Under the pieces are notes generated by a model. It made no database searches. It saw nothing but the letters and a program-made list of their open reading frames with translations, and was not told the DNA's origin. A stretch of 64,000 nucleotides of DNA, taken from the NCBI RefSeq assembly GCF_042687825.1, contig NZ_JBHUQE010000014.1, positions 20,726 through 84,725 of the forward strand, given 5' to 3'. The stretch comes from Sedimentitalea sp042687825 (GTDB lineage Bacteria; Pseudomonadota; Alphaproteobacteria; Rhodobacterales; Rhodobacteraceae). Position numbers and translations under genes: made by a program. Of the stretch, positions 24,820-34,100 are shown one piece after another. How positions within the stretch are numbered: the first letter of the stretch is position 1; every line of letters begins with the position of its first letter.

Positions 24820-26001
24820 ATGAACAAGACCGACGGATCGGCCATGGCCGGCGATGGTGTGCCCCTGGTTCAGGAGGTGAAGCAGGCGATGACCGGCTTC
24901 GTGAGCGAATTCAAGGGCTTTCAAGATGAAATCGAAAAGAAACTTCAACAAACGGAAGAGCGACTGACCATGCTGGATCGAAAATCTCAAATCGCGGCGC
25001 GTCCGCATCTGTCTGCTGCCACCGACGAGGGCGCACCGCACCAGAAGGCTTTCAATGCCTATCTGCGTTCGGGTGAAGACGAAGGCTTGCGCGGTCTGGA
25101 GCTGGCCGGAAAGTCGATGTCGACCGCTGTCAACAGCGATGGCGGCTATCTCGTGGATCCCCAGACTTCTGATGCGGTTCAGTCGGTGCTGCATTCGACC
25201 GCTTCGATCCGGGCAATCGCATCGGTTGTGAATGTCGAGGCGACCAGCTTTGACGTGCTGGTGGACCACACCGATGTCGGTGCCGGCTGGGCGACCGAAA
25301 CCGGCCCGCAGTCGGAAACCGATACGCCGCAGATCGACCGTATCACCATCCCGCTGCACGAGCTGAGCGCCCTGCCCAAAGCAAGCCAGCGTCTGCTGGA
25401 TGACAGTGCCTTTGACATCGAAGGCTGGCTGGCCGGCCGGATCGCTGACAAGTTCGCACGTGCCGAGGCGGCCGCATTCATCAATGGCAACGGTCAGGAC
25501 AAGCCGCGTGGCATTCTGGATCACGCCAAGGTCGACAACGATGTTTGGACCTGGGGAAATATCGGTTACGTGCCCACCGGCATTGATGGGGATATCGGCG
25601 GCGGCGACGCAATCGTCGATGTCGTCTATGCGCTGGGGGCGCAGTACCGGGCCAATGCGAGTTTCGTGATGAACTCGAAGACCGCCGGGCTGGTGCGCAA
25701 GCTGAAGGATGCGGATGGCCGTTTCCTTTGGTCCGACGGTCTGGCCGCCGGCGAGCCGGCGCGCCTTATGGGATACCCGGTCGTGGTCGCCGAGGACATG
25801 CCCGATGCGGCGAGCGACGCCTATGCCATTGCCTTTGGCGATTTCAACAGCGGTTACACCATTGCCGAGCGGCCTGATCTGCGTGTGTTGCGGGATCCGT
25901 TCAGCGCCAAGCCGCATGTCCTGTTCTATGCCACCAAGCGCGTCGGCGGCGATGTTTCGGATTTTGCCGCAATCAAGCTGCTGAAATTCGGCGTCGCCTA
26001 A
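24820..26001 (+). CDS. GTA protein g5, major capsid protein
   Basis: The product is 393 residues of the HK97 capsid fold. Residues 1 to about 75 form a helical, charged delta-type domain (FKGFQDEIEKKLQQTEERLTML) that the g4 protease would remove. The mature part shows the family blocks MSTAVNSDGGYLVDPQ, PKASQRLLDDSAFDIEGWL and FINGNGQDKPRGIL. It forms the GTA head. It is followed by a 168-base gap before g6. Confidence 0.95.
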   Translation: MNKTDGSAMAGDGVPLVQEVKQAMTGFVSEFKGFQDEIEKKLQQTEERLTMLDRKSQIAARPHLSAATDEGAPHQKAFNAYLRSGEDEGLRGLELAGKSMSTAVNSDGGYLVDPQTSDAVQSVLHSTASIRAIASVVNVEATSFDVLVDHTDVGAGWATETGPQSETDTPQIDRITIPLHELSALPKASQRLLDDSAFDIEGWLAGRIADKFARAEAAAFINGNGQDKPRGILDHAKVDNDVWTWGNIGYVPTGIDGDIGGGDAIVDVVYALGAQYRANASFVMNSKTAGLVRKLKDADGRFLWSDGLAAGEPARLMGYPVVVAEDMPDAASDAYAIAFGDFNSGYTIAERPDLRVLRDPFSAKPHVLFYATKRVGGDVSDFAAIKLLKFGVA

Positions 26002-26169
26002 GCGGCACCGAATGCAGGGCCGGGCAACCGGATCTGTGGTGGGCACGCGTCAGGACAGACCCTCCTTGTTGTCTAGCTGCTCCCCTCCGTCCGAGCAACT
26101 TGGGGCGGCGCGTGTCCACCAAATCAGGATGAATTGGCCCGGAGGGGGCCGAGCTTGCGGAGTGAAGTG

Positions 26170-26769
26170 ATGATGTTGATTGAAGAGGCCACCGTGTCCG
26201 ATGCGGCTTTGCCGGTGGCAGAGTTCAAGGCGCATTTGCGTATGGGAACCGGGTTCGGCGAAGACAGTCTGCAGGATAGTGTCCTGAGGGGTTTTCTGCG
26301 TGCTGCTATCGCGGCCATCGAAGCCCGCACGGGCAAGATTCTGATTTCCCGCGACTTCACCTGGTCCTTGACAGGCTGGCGGGATCGGGCAGGCCAGGTT
26401 CTGCCGGTGGCACCGGTAACACACATCACCGGAGTGACGCTGATTGACGCGCTGGACAGGGAAACGGTTCTGCCGGACGAAAAATTCCGGCTGGAGCCGG
26501 ACAGCCAGAGACCGCGCCTGCGCCCCATCGGAAGCCTTTTGCCGCTGGTCCAGACCGGCGGTGCGGTGCGCATCGGGTTCACCGCCGGTATTGCGATGGA
26601 TTGGGGCAGTCTGCCGGCTGATTTGGGGCAGGCGGTTCTGTTGTTGGCCGCGCATTACTACGAGTATCGCAACGAGACGACTCTGAGCGACGGTTGCATG
26701 CCGTTTGGTGTGACCAGCCTGATACAGCGATACCGCGCGATGCGCGTCGGGATCGGAGCCGGCCAATGA
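26170..26769 (+). CDS. GTA protein g6, head-tail connector
   Basis: The product is 199 residues of the gp6-like head-tail connector family, which attaches to the portal. The N-terminal helical region (VAEFKAHLRMG to AAIAAIEARTGKILI) and the LGQAVLLLAAHYYEYRNE stretch are typical. GGAG lies seven bases before the ATG at 26170. Its TGA overlaps the next ATG (ATGA). Confidence 0.9.
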   Translation: MMLIEEATVSDAALPVAEFKAHLRMGTGFGEDSLQDSVLRGFLRAAIAAIEARTGKILISRDFTWSLTGWRDRAGQVLPVAPVTHITGVTLIDALDRETVLPDEKFRLEPDSQRPRLRPIGSLLPLVQTGGAVRIGFTAGIAMDWGSLPADLGQAVLLLAAHYYEYRNETTLSDGCMPFGVTSLIQRYRAMRVGIGAGQ

Positions 26770-27104
26770 GTTTGCCGCGTTTGAATCGCAGGCTGGTCCT
26801 GGAGGCGCCACAGCGCGTTCCGGATAATGCCGGGGGCTACTCTGAGAACTGGATCGGCCTGGGTGAACTTTGGGCGGAGGTCCGTCCGAAAACCGGACGG
26901 GAGCGCGCCGAAGCAGGGATCTCGGTCGCGTCGGTTCCATTTGACATCATTGTTCGCGCAGCTCCGCAAGGGTCGGCGGCACGCCCACGACCGGAACAGC
27001 GGTTTCGCGATGGCAGTCGTCTGTTTCGCATTCGGGCGGTCGCTGAACACGATTGGGACGGACGATTTCTGACATGTTTTGCGGATGAGGAGTTGGTGGC
27101 ATGA
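26766..27104 (+). CDS. GTA protein g7, head-tail adaptor
   Basis: The product is 112 residues of the SPP1 gp16 / head-tail joining family. It starts PRLNRRLVLEAPQRVPDNAGGYSENWI and is mostly beta-strand. It would close the neck between connector and tail. It overlaps g6 and g8 by 4 bases each, showing tight translational coupling. Confidence 0.9.
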   Translation: MSLPRLNRRLVLEAPQRVPDNAGGYSENWIGLGELWAEVRPKTGRERAEAGISVASVPFDIIVRAAPQGSAARPRPEQRFRDGSRLFRIRAVAEHDWDGRFLTCFADEELVA

Positions 27105-27514
27105 GCTATTGCATGGCAAGCGCACTGCAAGCAGCGGTGTTTCAGTGCTTGCGCACCGATCCCACCGTCAGCGGGCAAGTCGGAAACGCGATCTATGACG
27201 CAGCTCCGGTGGGCAACATTCCCCCGCTTTATGTCTCGCTTGGACCGGAGGCGGTCCGCGACAAGTCGGATGCGAGCGGCCACGGTGCAGTTCATCGCTT
27301 TGTAGTTTCGGTGGTCACCGATGAGGCGGGATTTGGCAAGGCAAAGTCGTTGGCTGCGGCAATCAGCGATGCGTTGGTCGATGCGGACCTGACCCTGAGC
27401 CGCGGTCGCCTGGTGGGGCTGTGGTTTGAGCGCGCCAACGCAAGGCGCACCGGCAGGGCCGGACGGATCCGGCGCATCGATCTGAGATTTCGTGCGCGCC
27501 TGGAAGACAGTTAA
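27101..27514 (+). CDS. GTA protein g8, tail terminator
   Basis: The product is 137 residues of the DUF3168 family. It starts MSYCMASALQAAVFQCLRTD and keeps the family middle part NIPPLYVSLGPE. Tail terminators cap the tube and join it to the neck. It overlaps g7 by four bases. Confidence 0.9.
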   Translation: MSYCMASALQAAVFQCLRTDPTVSGQVGNAIYDAAPVGNIPPLYVSLGPEAVRDKSDASGHGAVHRFVVSVVTDEAGFGKAKSLAAAISDALVDADLTLSRGRLVGLWFERANARRTGRAGRIRRIDLRFRARLEDS

Positions 27515-27538
27515 GCAATCAATCTTAGGAGACTCGAT

Positions 27539-27952
27539 ATGGGTGCTCAGAACGGCAAGGACCTTTTGGTCAAAGTGGATATGACCGGCAATGGCGTGTT
27601 CGAAACCATCGCGGGGCTGCGCGCGACGCGGGTCAGCTTTAATGCGGAAAGCGTGGATGTGACCAGCCTGGAGAGCCAGGGCGGTTGGCGCGAGTTGCTG
27701 TCCGGCGCGGGTGTGAAAAGCGCGTCGATCTCCGGCTCGGGTGTTTTCAAGGATGCGGGTACGGACGAACGGGCGCGCCAGTTGTTCTTTGACGGAGAGA
27801 TGCCGGGTTTTCAGGTGATCATTCCTGATTTCGGCATTGTGGAAGGTCCGTTTCAGGTCACTGCCATTGAGTATTCCGGAAACCATGATGGCGAAGCGAC
27901 CTATGAATTGTCCATGGCCAGCGCCGGAGCGCTGAGCTTTACGGCACTTTGA
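27539..27952 (+). CDS. GTA protein g9, major tail tube protein
   Basis: The product is 137 residues of the phage major tail protein family (TP901-1 type). MGAQNGKDLLVKVDM opens it, and the stretch VDVTSLESQGGWRELLSGAGVKS is the family signature. Hexameric rings of this protein make the short GTA tail tube. Confidence 0.92.
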   Translation: MGAQNGKDLLVKVDMTGNGVFETIAGLRATRVSFNAESVDVTSLESQGGWRELLSGAGVKSASISGSGVFKDAGTDERARQLFFDGEMPGFQVIIPDFGIVEGPFQVTAIEYSGNHDGEATYELSMASAGALSFTAL

Positions 27953-27956
27953 TCCG

Positions 27957-28277
27957 ATGGCCAATCCGTGGACGGGAGAGGTGGCTTTGGTCATCGATGG
28001 AGAGCGGCGGGTGCTCAAGCTGACGTTGGGCGCATTGGCCGAACTGGAACAGGCGCTCGATGCGCCATCTCTGGTGAAGCTGGTGGAGCGGTTCGAAAGC
28101 GGCACGTTTTCAACCAGGGATGTTCTGGCCTTGATCTTGGCGGGACTAGGGGGCGGTGGCGTCGACATTACTGCCGCTGAACTGGGGCGGGCCGAGATAG
28201 AGGGGGGACCCATGAAGGCGGCACGTGTGGCCGCCGAGTTGCTGGCACGGGCGTTCATGTTGCCGGGTGAAACATGA
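27957..28277 (+). CDS. GTA protein g10, tail assembly chaperone
   Basis: The product is 106 residues of the GTA gp10 family, in the place of the gpG-type tail assembly chaperone. It reads as a short beta-strand (VALVIDGERRVLKLTLGAL) followed by helices. It lies between the tail tube and tape measure genes, where such chaperones coat the tape measure. It overlaps the next gene by four bases. Confidence 0.88.
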   Translation: MANPWTGEVALVIDGERRVLKLTLGALAELEQALDAPSLVKLVERFESGTFSTRDVLALILAGLGGGGVDITAAELGRAEIEGGPMKAARVAAELLARAFMLPGET

Positions 28278-28477
28278 CGCGATTTGACTGGCCGGCTCTG
28301 ATGCGGGCCGGGATTCAGGGATTGCGGTTGCGGCCAGAGGATTTCTGGCGGCTGACCCCCGCGGAGTTGCGTTTGATGTTGGGGCAGGGTGGCGCGCAGG
28401 CGCCCCTTTCCCGGGCCGGGCTGGACGCCTTGTTGGCGGCCTACCCGGACAAGGAACAAGGAGAGTGCGATGACTGA
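28274..28477 (+). CDS. GTA protein g10.1, second tail assembly chaperone
   Basis: The product is 67 residues. DWPALMRAGIQGLRLRPEDFWRLTPAELRLML is a helical signature of the small phage tail chaperone family. It corresponds to the gene between g10 and g11 in RcGTA. The stop overlaps the g11 start by 8 bases. Confidence 0.85.
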   Translation: MTRFDWPALMRAGIQGLRLRPEDFWRLTPAELRLMLGQGGAQAPLSRAGLDALLAAYPDKEQGECDD

Positions 28478-29129
28478 TCGGGACGGAATATCCGATTTGG
28501 ACGACCGCGCGGAAGCGCTGGAGGACAGCCTCGGCGCAGCGGCGAACATGGCGGCGGGATTTGATAGCGAGCTGCGCCGCATGCGCGAGTCCCTTGGAGC
28601 GACTGGAAAGGATGTCTCGACCTTGGAACGTGGCTTGTCCAAGGGGCTGCGGCGGGCGTTCGACGGCGTTGTCTTTGACGGAATGAAACTGTCGGATGCC
28701 TTGGATACCGTGGCGAAATCGATGATCCAGACCACCTACAACGCTGCGATCAAACCGGTTGCGAACCATTTTGGCGGTTTGCTGGCGCAGGGCGTCAACG
28801 GGATGGTCCAGGGCATACTGCCCTTTGCCGATGGTGGCAGTTTCTCGCAGGGGCGTGTCATGCCCTTTGCCAATGGCGGAGTGGTGTCCAGCCCGGTGAC
28901 ATTTCCGATGCGGGGCGGCACCGGGTTGATGGGTGAGGCCGGACCGGAGGCGATCATGCCACTGGCCCGCGGTGCAGACGGAAAGTTGGGTGTGCGCAGC
29001 GCGGGGGCGCAGGCTGTTAATGTCGTGATGAACATCACCACACCGGACGTGCAGGGGTTCAACCGCAGTCAGGGACAGATTGCGGCCCAGATGAGCCGAG
29101 CATTGGGCCGCGGCAACCGCAACCGCTGA
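28470..29129 (+). CDS. GTA protein g11, tape measure
   Basis: The product is 219 residues, far shorter than phage tape measures, in line with the short GTA tail. The N-terminal half is helical. The C-terminal half is Gly-rich (GRVMPFANGGVVSSPVTF) and carries the family stretch GLMGEAGPEAIMPLARG. The start at 28470 follows GGAGAG and overlaps g10.1 by 8 bases. An open frame begins earlier but runs through g10.1 coding sequence. Confidence 0.92.
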   Translation: MTDRDGISDLDDRAEALEDSLGAAANMAAGFDSELRRMRESLGATGKDVSTLERGLSKGLRRAFDGVVFDGMKLSDALDTVAKSMIQTTYNAAIKPVANHFGGLLAQGVNGMVQGILPFADGGSFSQGRVMPFANGGVVSSPVTFPMRGGTGLMGEAGPEAIMPLARGADGKLGVRSAGAQAVNVVMNITTPDVQGFNRSQGQIAAQMSRALGRGNRNR

Positions 29130-29153
29130 ATTCGGATCGGAAGGGGAAATGGG

Positions 29154-29786
29154 ATGAACTTTCACGAAGTGAGATTTCCTGCATCGCTGAGCTTTGGCTC
29201 GGTTGGCGGGCCTGAGCGCCGCACGGACGTTGTGACCCTGGCAAACGGGTTCGAAGAACGGAACACGCCATGGGCGCATTCCCGTCGTCGCTACGATGCG
29301 GGAATGGGGATGCGTTCGCTGGATGACGTGGAAACGCTGATTTCGTTCTTCGAAGCTCGTTGCGGGCAGATGTACGGTTTTCGCTGGAAGGATTGGTCGG
29401 ACTTCAAGTCGGGCCGTCCCTCAGGGGACGTTGCATTCAACGACCAGATCATTGGCACCGGCGATGGGAGCCGCACCGAGTTTTCTTTGATTAAGACATA
29501 TCAATCCGGTGCGTTCGATTATGCCAGACCGATTTGCAAGCCGGTGGCGGGAACGGTCCGAGTTGGTGTCGGGGACAGCGAGTTGCGCGAAGGCACTGAT
29601 TTCGACGTGGACGTGTCGACGGGACTGATCCGCTTTGGTCTGGCCCCCGAGCATTCCCTGGCCATTACTGCCGGATTCGAATTCGATGTGCCGGTCAGAT
29701 TTGACACGGACCGCATCCACACCAGCGTCGCGACCTTTCAGGCGGGGGACGTTCCAAGCGTTCCGGTAGTCGAGGTGCGGGTCTGA
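29154..29786 (+). CDS. GTA protein g12, distal tail protein
   Basis: The product is 210 residues of the DUF2460 family, the distal tail protein of GTA. The opening FHEVRFPASLSFGSVGGPERRTDVV and the core FRWKDWSDFKSG are conserved. It joins tube and baseplate. The stop overlaps the g13 ATG as TGATG. Confidence 0.93.
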   Translation: MNFHEVRFPASLSFGSVGGPERRTDVVTLANGFEERNTPWAHSRRRYDAGMGMRSLDDVETLISFFEARCGQMYGFRWKDWSDFKSGRPSGDVAFNDQIIGTGDGSRTEFSLIKTYQSGAFDYARPICKPVAGTVRVGVGDSELREGTDFDVDVSTGLIRFGLAPEHSLAITAGFEFDVPVRFDTDRIHTSVATFQAGDVPSVPVVEVRV

Positions 29787-30673
29787 TGGCTGCGATGAAT
29801 GACACGTTCCGGGCGCATATCGAAACCGGGTTGACGACGCTGTGCCGTTGCTGGGCCATAACCCGAAAGGACGGTACGGTTTTTGGGTTCACCGATCACG
29901 ATAGGGCGCTAGCCTTTGATGGGATCGAGTTCAAAGCGGATTCTGGTCTGTCGGCTTTGGCTCTGCAGCAGAGCACGGGCCTGTCGGTCGACAACACCGA
30001 AGCGGTAGGTGTCCTGAGTGACGCGTCGGTTCGAGACGAAGAAATCGTCGCCGGACGATTTGATGGTGCTGAAGTCCGGGCCTGGCTGGTCAATTGGGCG
30101 GACGTCAATGTGCGGTGGCTGCAGTTTCGTGGCCATATTGGCGAGCTGCGGCGCTCGGGTGGTGGTTTTCAGGCAGAGCTACGCGGCTTGACCGAAGCGT
30201 TAAATCGCCCGATGGGCCGTATCTATCAAAAACCCTGCACGGCGGTACTGGGTGATAACGGTTGCCGTTTCGGTTTGAACACGGCGGGGTATTTCACCGA
30301 ACGGCCCGTTGAGCAGGTCACCGACACACGCGAATTTCAGTGGCAGAATATGTCGGAATTCGAGCCTGGCTGGTTTGCGCGCGGTCGCCTTGTGGTTCAG
30401 TCGGGGCCTGCTGAGGGTCTGTGGGGTATGATCAAGCAGGATCGGTTCCAAAACGGTGCGAGAGTGATTGAACTGTGGGAGCCCATTCGGTCTCAGGTTT
30501 CGGAGGGCGATGTCGTCCGATTGGAAGCTGGGTGCGACAAACGCATGGAGACATGCCGAAAAAAGTTCAACAATATTCTGAATTTCCAAGGATTTCCGGA
30601 CATTCCGGGCGAAGACTGGATGATGACCGTTCCAAAGCAAAATGGAACCAATTCAGGTGGGAGTCTGCGGTAA
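29786..30673 (+). CDS. GTA protein g13, tail hub
   Basis: The product is 295 residues of the DUF2163 / phage BR0599 family. In the published RcGTA structure the hub protein binds an iron-sulphur cluster through four Cys. Four matching Cys are visible as C-x8-C (CTAVLGDNGC) and C-x6-C (CDKRMETC). The C-terminal part ends with NILNFQGFPDIPGED. It overlaps both neighbours by one base. Confidence 0.93.
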   Translation: MAAMNDTFRAHIETGLTTLCRCWAITRKDGTVFGFTDHDRALAFDGIEFKADSGLSALALQQSTGLSVDNTEAVGVLSDASVRDEEIVAGRFDGAEVRAWLVNWADVNVRWLQFRGHIGELRRSGGGFQAELRGLTEALNRPMGRIYQKPCTAVLGDNGCRFGLNTAGYFTERPVEQVTDTREFQWQNMSEFEPGWFARGRLVVQSGPAEGLWGMIKQDRFQNGARVIELWEPIRSQVSEGDVVRLEAGCDKRMETCRKKFNNILNFQGFPDIPGEDWMMTVPKQNGTNSGGSLR

Positions 30674-31122
30674 TGACCGATCAGGACCAAGTTGTGCAGG
30701 CGGCAAGAAGCTGGATCGGCACACCCTATTGCCATCAAGCGTCGCGACGGGGTGCTGGCACTGATTGCCTGGGTCTGGTGCGGGGAATTTGGCGGGAAAT
30801 CATCGGCGAGGAGCCCGAGGCCGTTCCAGTGTATTCCATGGATTGGTCCGAACCGCAGGGCGAAGAGCGCCTTTGGGTTGCGGCTGGGCGTCATCTGATC
30901 AGATGTTCAATGGTCCGATCCGAACTGGAACCCGGTGACGTGGTTCTGTTCCGGATGCGGAGCGGGTCGGTTGCCAAGCATCTTGGGGTCGTCTCGGAAA
31001 CCGGGAACTGCGCCCGGTTTGTTCACGCCTACGCCGGATACGGCGTTGTCGAAAGTCCCCTGAGTGCGCCATGGAAAAGGCGGATCGTGGCGCGTTTCAA
31101 ATTTCCTCGGGAGGAGCAGTAA
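30673..31122 (+). CDS. GTA protein g14, NlpC/P60 cell-wall peptidase
   Basis: The product is 149 residues. The catalytic Cys32 is in GTDCLGLVRGIW and the His in AKHLGVV, as in NlpC/P60 endopeptidases. In the tail it would cut cell-wall peptides when DNA enters the recipient. The true start is the ATG at 30673 overlapping the g13 stop (TAATG). Its own stop overlaps the g15 ATG. Confidence 0.93.
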   Translation: MTDQDQVVQAARSWIGTPYCHQASRRGAGTDCLGLVRGIWREIIGEEPEAVPVYSMDWSEPQGEERLWVAAGRHLIRCSMVRSELEPGDVVLFRMRSGSVAKHLGVVSETGNCARFVHAYAGYGVVESPLSAPWKRRIVARFKFPREEQ

Positions 31123-34100
31123 TGGCGACGATACTACTTTCAGCTGCCGGAGCGGCAGTCGGCGGATCTGTGGGCGGCACGCTGGCGGGACTGTCCACCG
31201 TGGCCGTTGGCCGCGCAGTCGGTGCCACAATGGGACAGGTCATCGATCAGCGGCTTTTGGGCACCGGATCGGAGCCGGTGGAGACCGGACGTGTCGACCG
31301 GTTCAGATTGACACGGGCGGGTGATGGAGAGCCGATTGCGCAGGTTTTTGGCAGAATGCGTGTTGGCGGTCAGGTCATCTGGGCATCTGATTTCATTGAA
31401 ACTGCCAGCAAGACAGGCGGCGGTAAGGGAAGCCCCAGCACACCAAAGGTGACGACATACAGCTACTCTGTCTCGCTGGCGTTGGCAGTTTGCGAAGGCG
31501 AGATCTCGACCATCGGGCGTGTCTGGGCCGATGGTGAAGAGGTCAGTCGCGACGAACTGAACCTGCGCATCTATTCGGGTTCGATGGATCAGTTGCCCGA
31601 CCCGGCCATCGAAGCGATCGAAGGAGCAGGGAACGTTCCAGCCTATCGAGGGACAGCCTATGTTGTTATGGAAAACCTGTCCTTGGAGCGGTTCGGAAAT
31701 CGGGTGCCGCAGTTCTCTTTTGAAGTCCTTCGCACCGAGCAAGGCGACTCGCCGAGTGTCGACAGCGACCCCGCTCGGATGATCAAGGGAGTCGCGCTGA
31801 TGCCAGGTACCGGCGAATACGCCCTGGCGACGACGCCGGTTTATTACAGCAAGGGGCCGGGCAGCAGTTGGGCCGCGAACAGCAACAGCCCGTCCGGAAA
31901 GACCGATTTTGAGACCTCTTTTGACACTTTGACTGAAGAACTGCCCGGGTGCGATGCGGCCTCTTTGATCGTGTCTTGGTTCGGCAATGATCTGCGTTGC
32001 GGTTCCTGTGAAATTGCCCCCAAGATCGAGCGCGCAGAAGTCGACGGCAGCAACATGCCATGGGAAGTGGCGGGCAAGACACGTACTACGGCTGAAGAGA
32101 TCGCTCGACAGGATGGCAATCCGATCTACGGCGGTACGCCCGCCGATGCGGCTGTCGTCGAGGCGATCAGGTATATGAACGCAGCGGGCCGGCGTGTGAT
32201 GTTCTATCCCTTTATCTTGATGGATCAAGTCGCCGGAAACGGGTTGAAGGACCCCTGGACCGGAGCTGCTGACCAGCCGCCATTGCCTTGGCGTGGTCGC
32301 CTGACTTTGTCGGTCGCGCCGGGAAGAGATGCTTCGCCGGATGGTTCGCTGGCCGCGGAAAACGAAGTTTCGCAGTTTTTTGGAACGGCGCGTGCCTCGG
32401 ACTTTTCGGTCGGCGATGGTGTTGTGCAGTACAATGGTCCGCAGGAATGGGGACTACGGCGTTTCATCCTGCACTATGCGGCCTTGTGTGCCGCAGCTGG
32501 CGGCGTTTCTTCCTTTTGCATTGGTTCGGAAATGCGCGGGTTGACGCAAATCCGCGGGAGCCAGGGGTTTCCGTCGGTGTCTGCCCTGAAAGAACTTGCG
32601 GCCGAAGCTCGGTTGCTGCTGGGGCCAGGGGTTAAGATTGGCTACGCTGCCGACTGGTCCGAGTACTTTGGGTATCAGCCCCTGGACGGCAGTGGCGATC
32701 GGTATTTTCATCTAGACCCGCTGTGGGCCGACGACAATATCGACTTCGTTGGGATCGACAACTACATGCCCTTGTCGGATTGGCGGGATGGTGATGATCA
32801 CGCCGATGCCGCATGGGGTAGCATCTATGATCCGGCTTACCTGACAGCCAATATCGAGGGCGGCGAGGGATATGACTGGTACTATTCCTCGCCCGAGGCG
32901 GAGGCGTCTCAAACGCGGTCGCTGATCCAGGATTCGGCATTCGATGAGCCTTGGATCTGGAGATACAAGGATATTCGGAACTGGTGGAAAAACGCACATC
33001 ATGAACGGATTTCGGGTGTTAGGCAGAGCGCGCCAACGGCTTGGGTGCCGCAGTCCAAGCCGATTTGGTTCACGGAATTGGGATGCGCAGCGCTGGACAA
33101 GGCCACCAATCAGCCGAACAAGTTCGTCGATCCGAAATCGTCGGAATCTGCGTTTCCACGCGGCTCAAACGGCCTGCGGGATGATTTGATTCAATGGCGA
33201 TATCTTCAGTCGGTGCTGGGGTATTGGGGCGACACGTCAAACAACCCCGAATCGGATCTGTATGCCGGGCGAATGATCGACATGGACAATGCCTATGTCT
33301 GGGCATGGGACGCACGTCCGTTCCCGAGTTTTCCGAACAATCGGGAATTGTGGAGTGATGGGGGGAACTATGCGCGCGGTCATTGGATCAACGGCCGCAT
33401 CGGTGGCCGTTCCCTGGCATCGGTTGTGGATGAGATTTGCCGCAAGTCCGGAGTCCCGGCTGTAGATACATCACGACTGGAAGGAGTTGTGCCGGGTTAT
33501 GTTGTCGAGCAAGTTTCGGATGCGCGCAGCGCCCTGCAGCCCCTGATGCTAAGATACGGCTTTGATGCGATTGAACGAGACGGAGTTCTGCGCTTTGTCA
33601 TGAGGGACGGCAAGTCCGCTACGGTATTGGATGAACAACATCTGGCGGAATCTGGTGAGCTCGATGGGGTGATTGAGCAGAGCCGCGATGCCGAAGCCGA
33701 AATCACGGGAAGGGTCAGGGTGCGGTTCATTCAATCCGGCGCGAACCACGATATTGTGGCCGAGGAATCCGTGCTGTCAGATACCCAGACCCATGCCGTA
33801 ACCTCTAGTGAATTGCAGTTAGCAATGACCCGGGCGCAGGGACGTCAGGTCGCAGAGCGTTGGCTGACCGAGGCGCGCGTTTCTCGTGACAAAGTCCGAT
33901 TTGCGTTGCCGCCCTCCAAGATGAACCTTGGCGCGGGAGACGTTGTTCGACTGCCCTCGGACAGAGATGGGGGCAAGGCAGATTTCCGGATCGATCGGAT
34001 TGAACAGTCCGATTTGCAGATCGTTGAAGCGGTCAGGATCGAACGCGAGGTTTATTCGCCGTCGGAAATGGCGGATGACGATCCGGGCGTGAAAACATTT

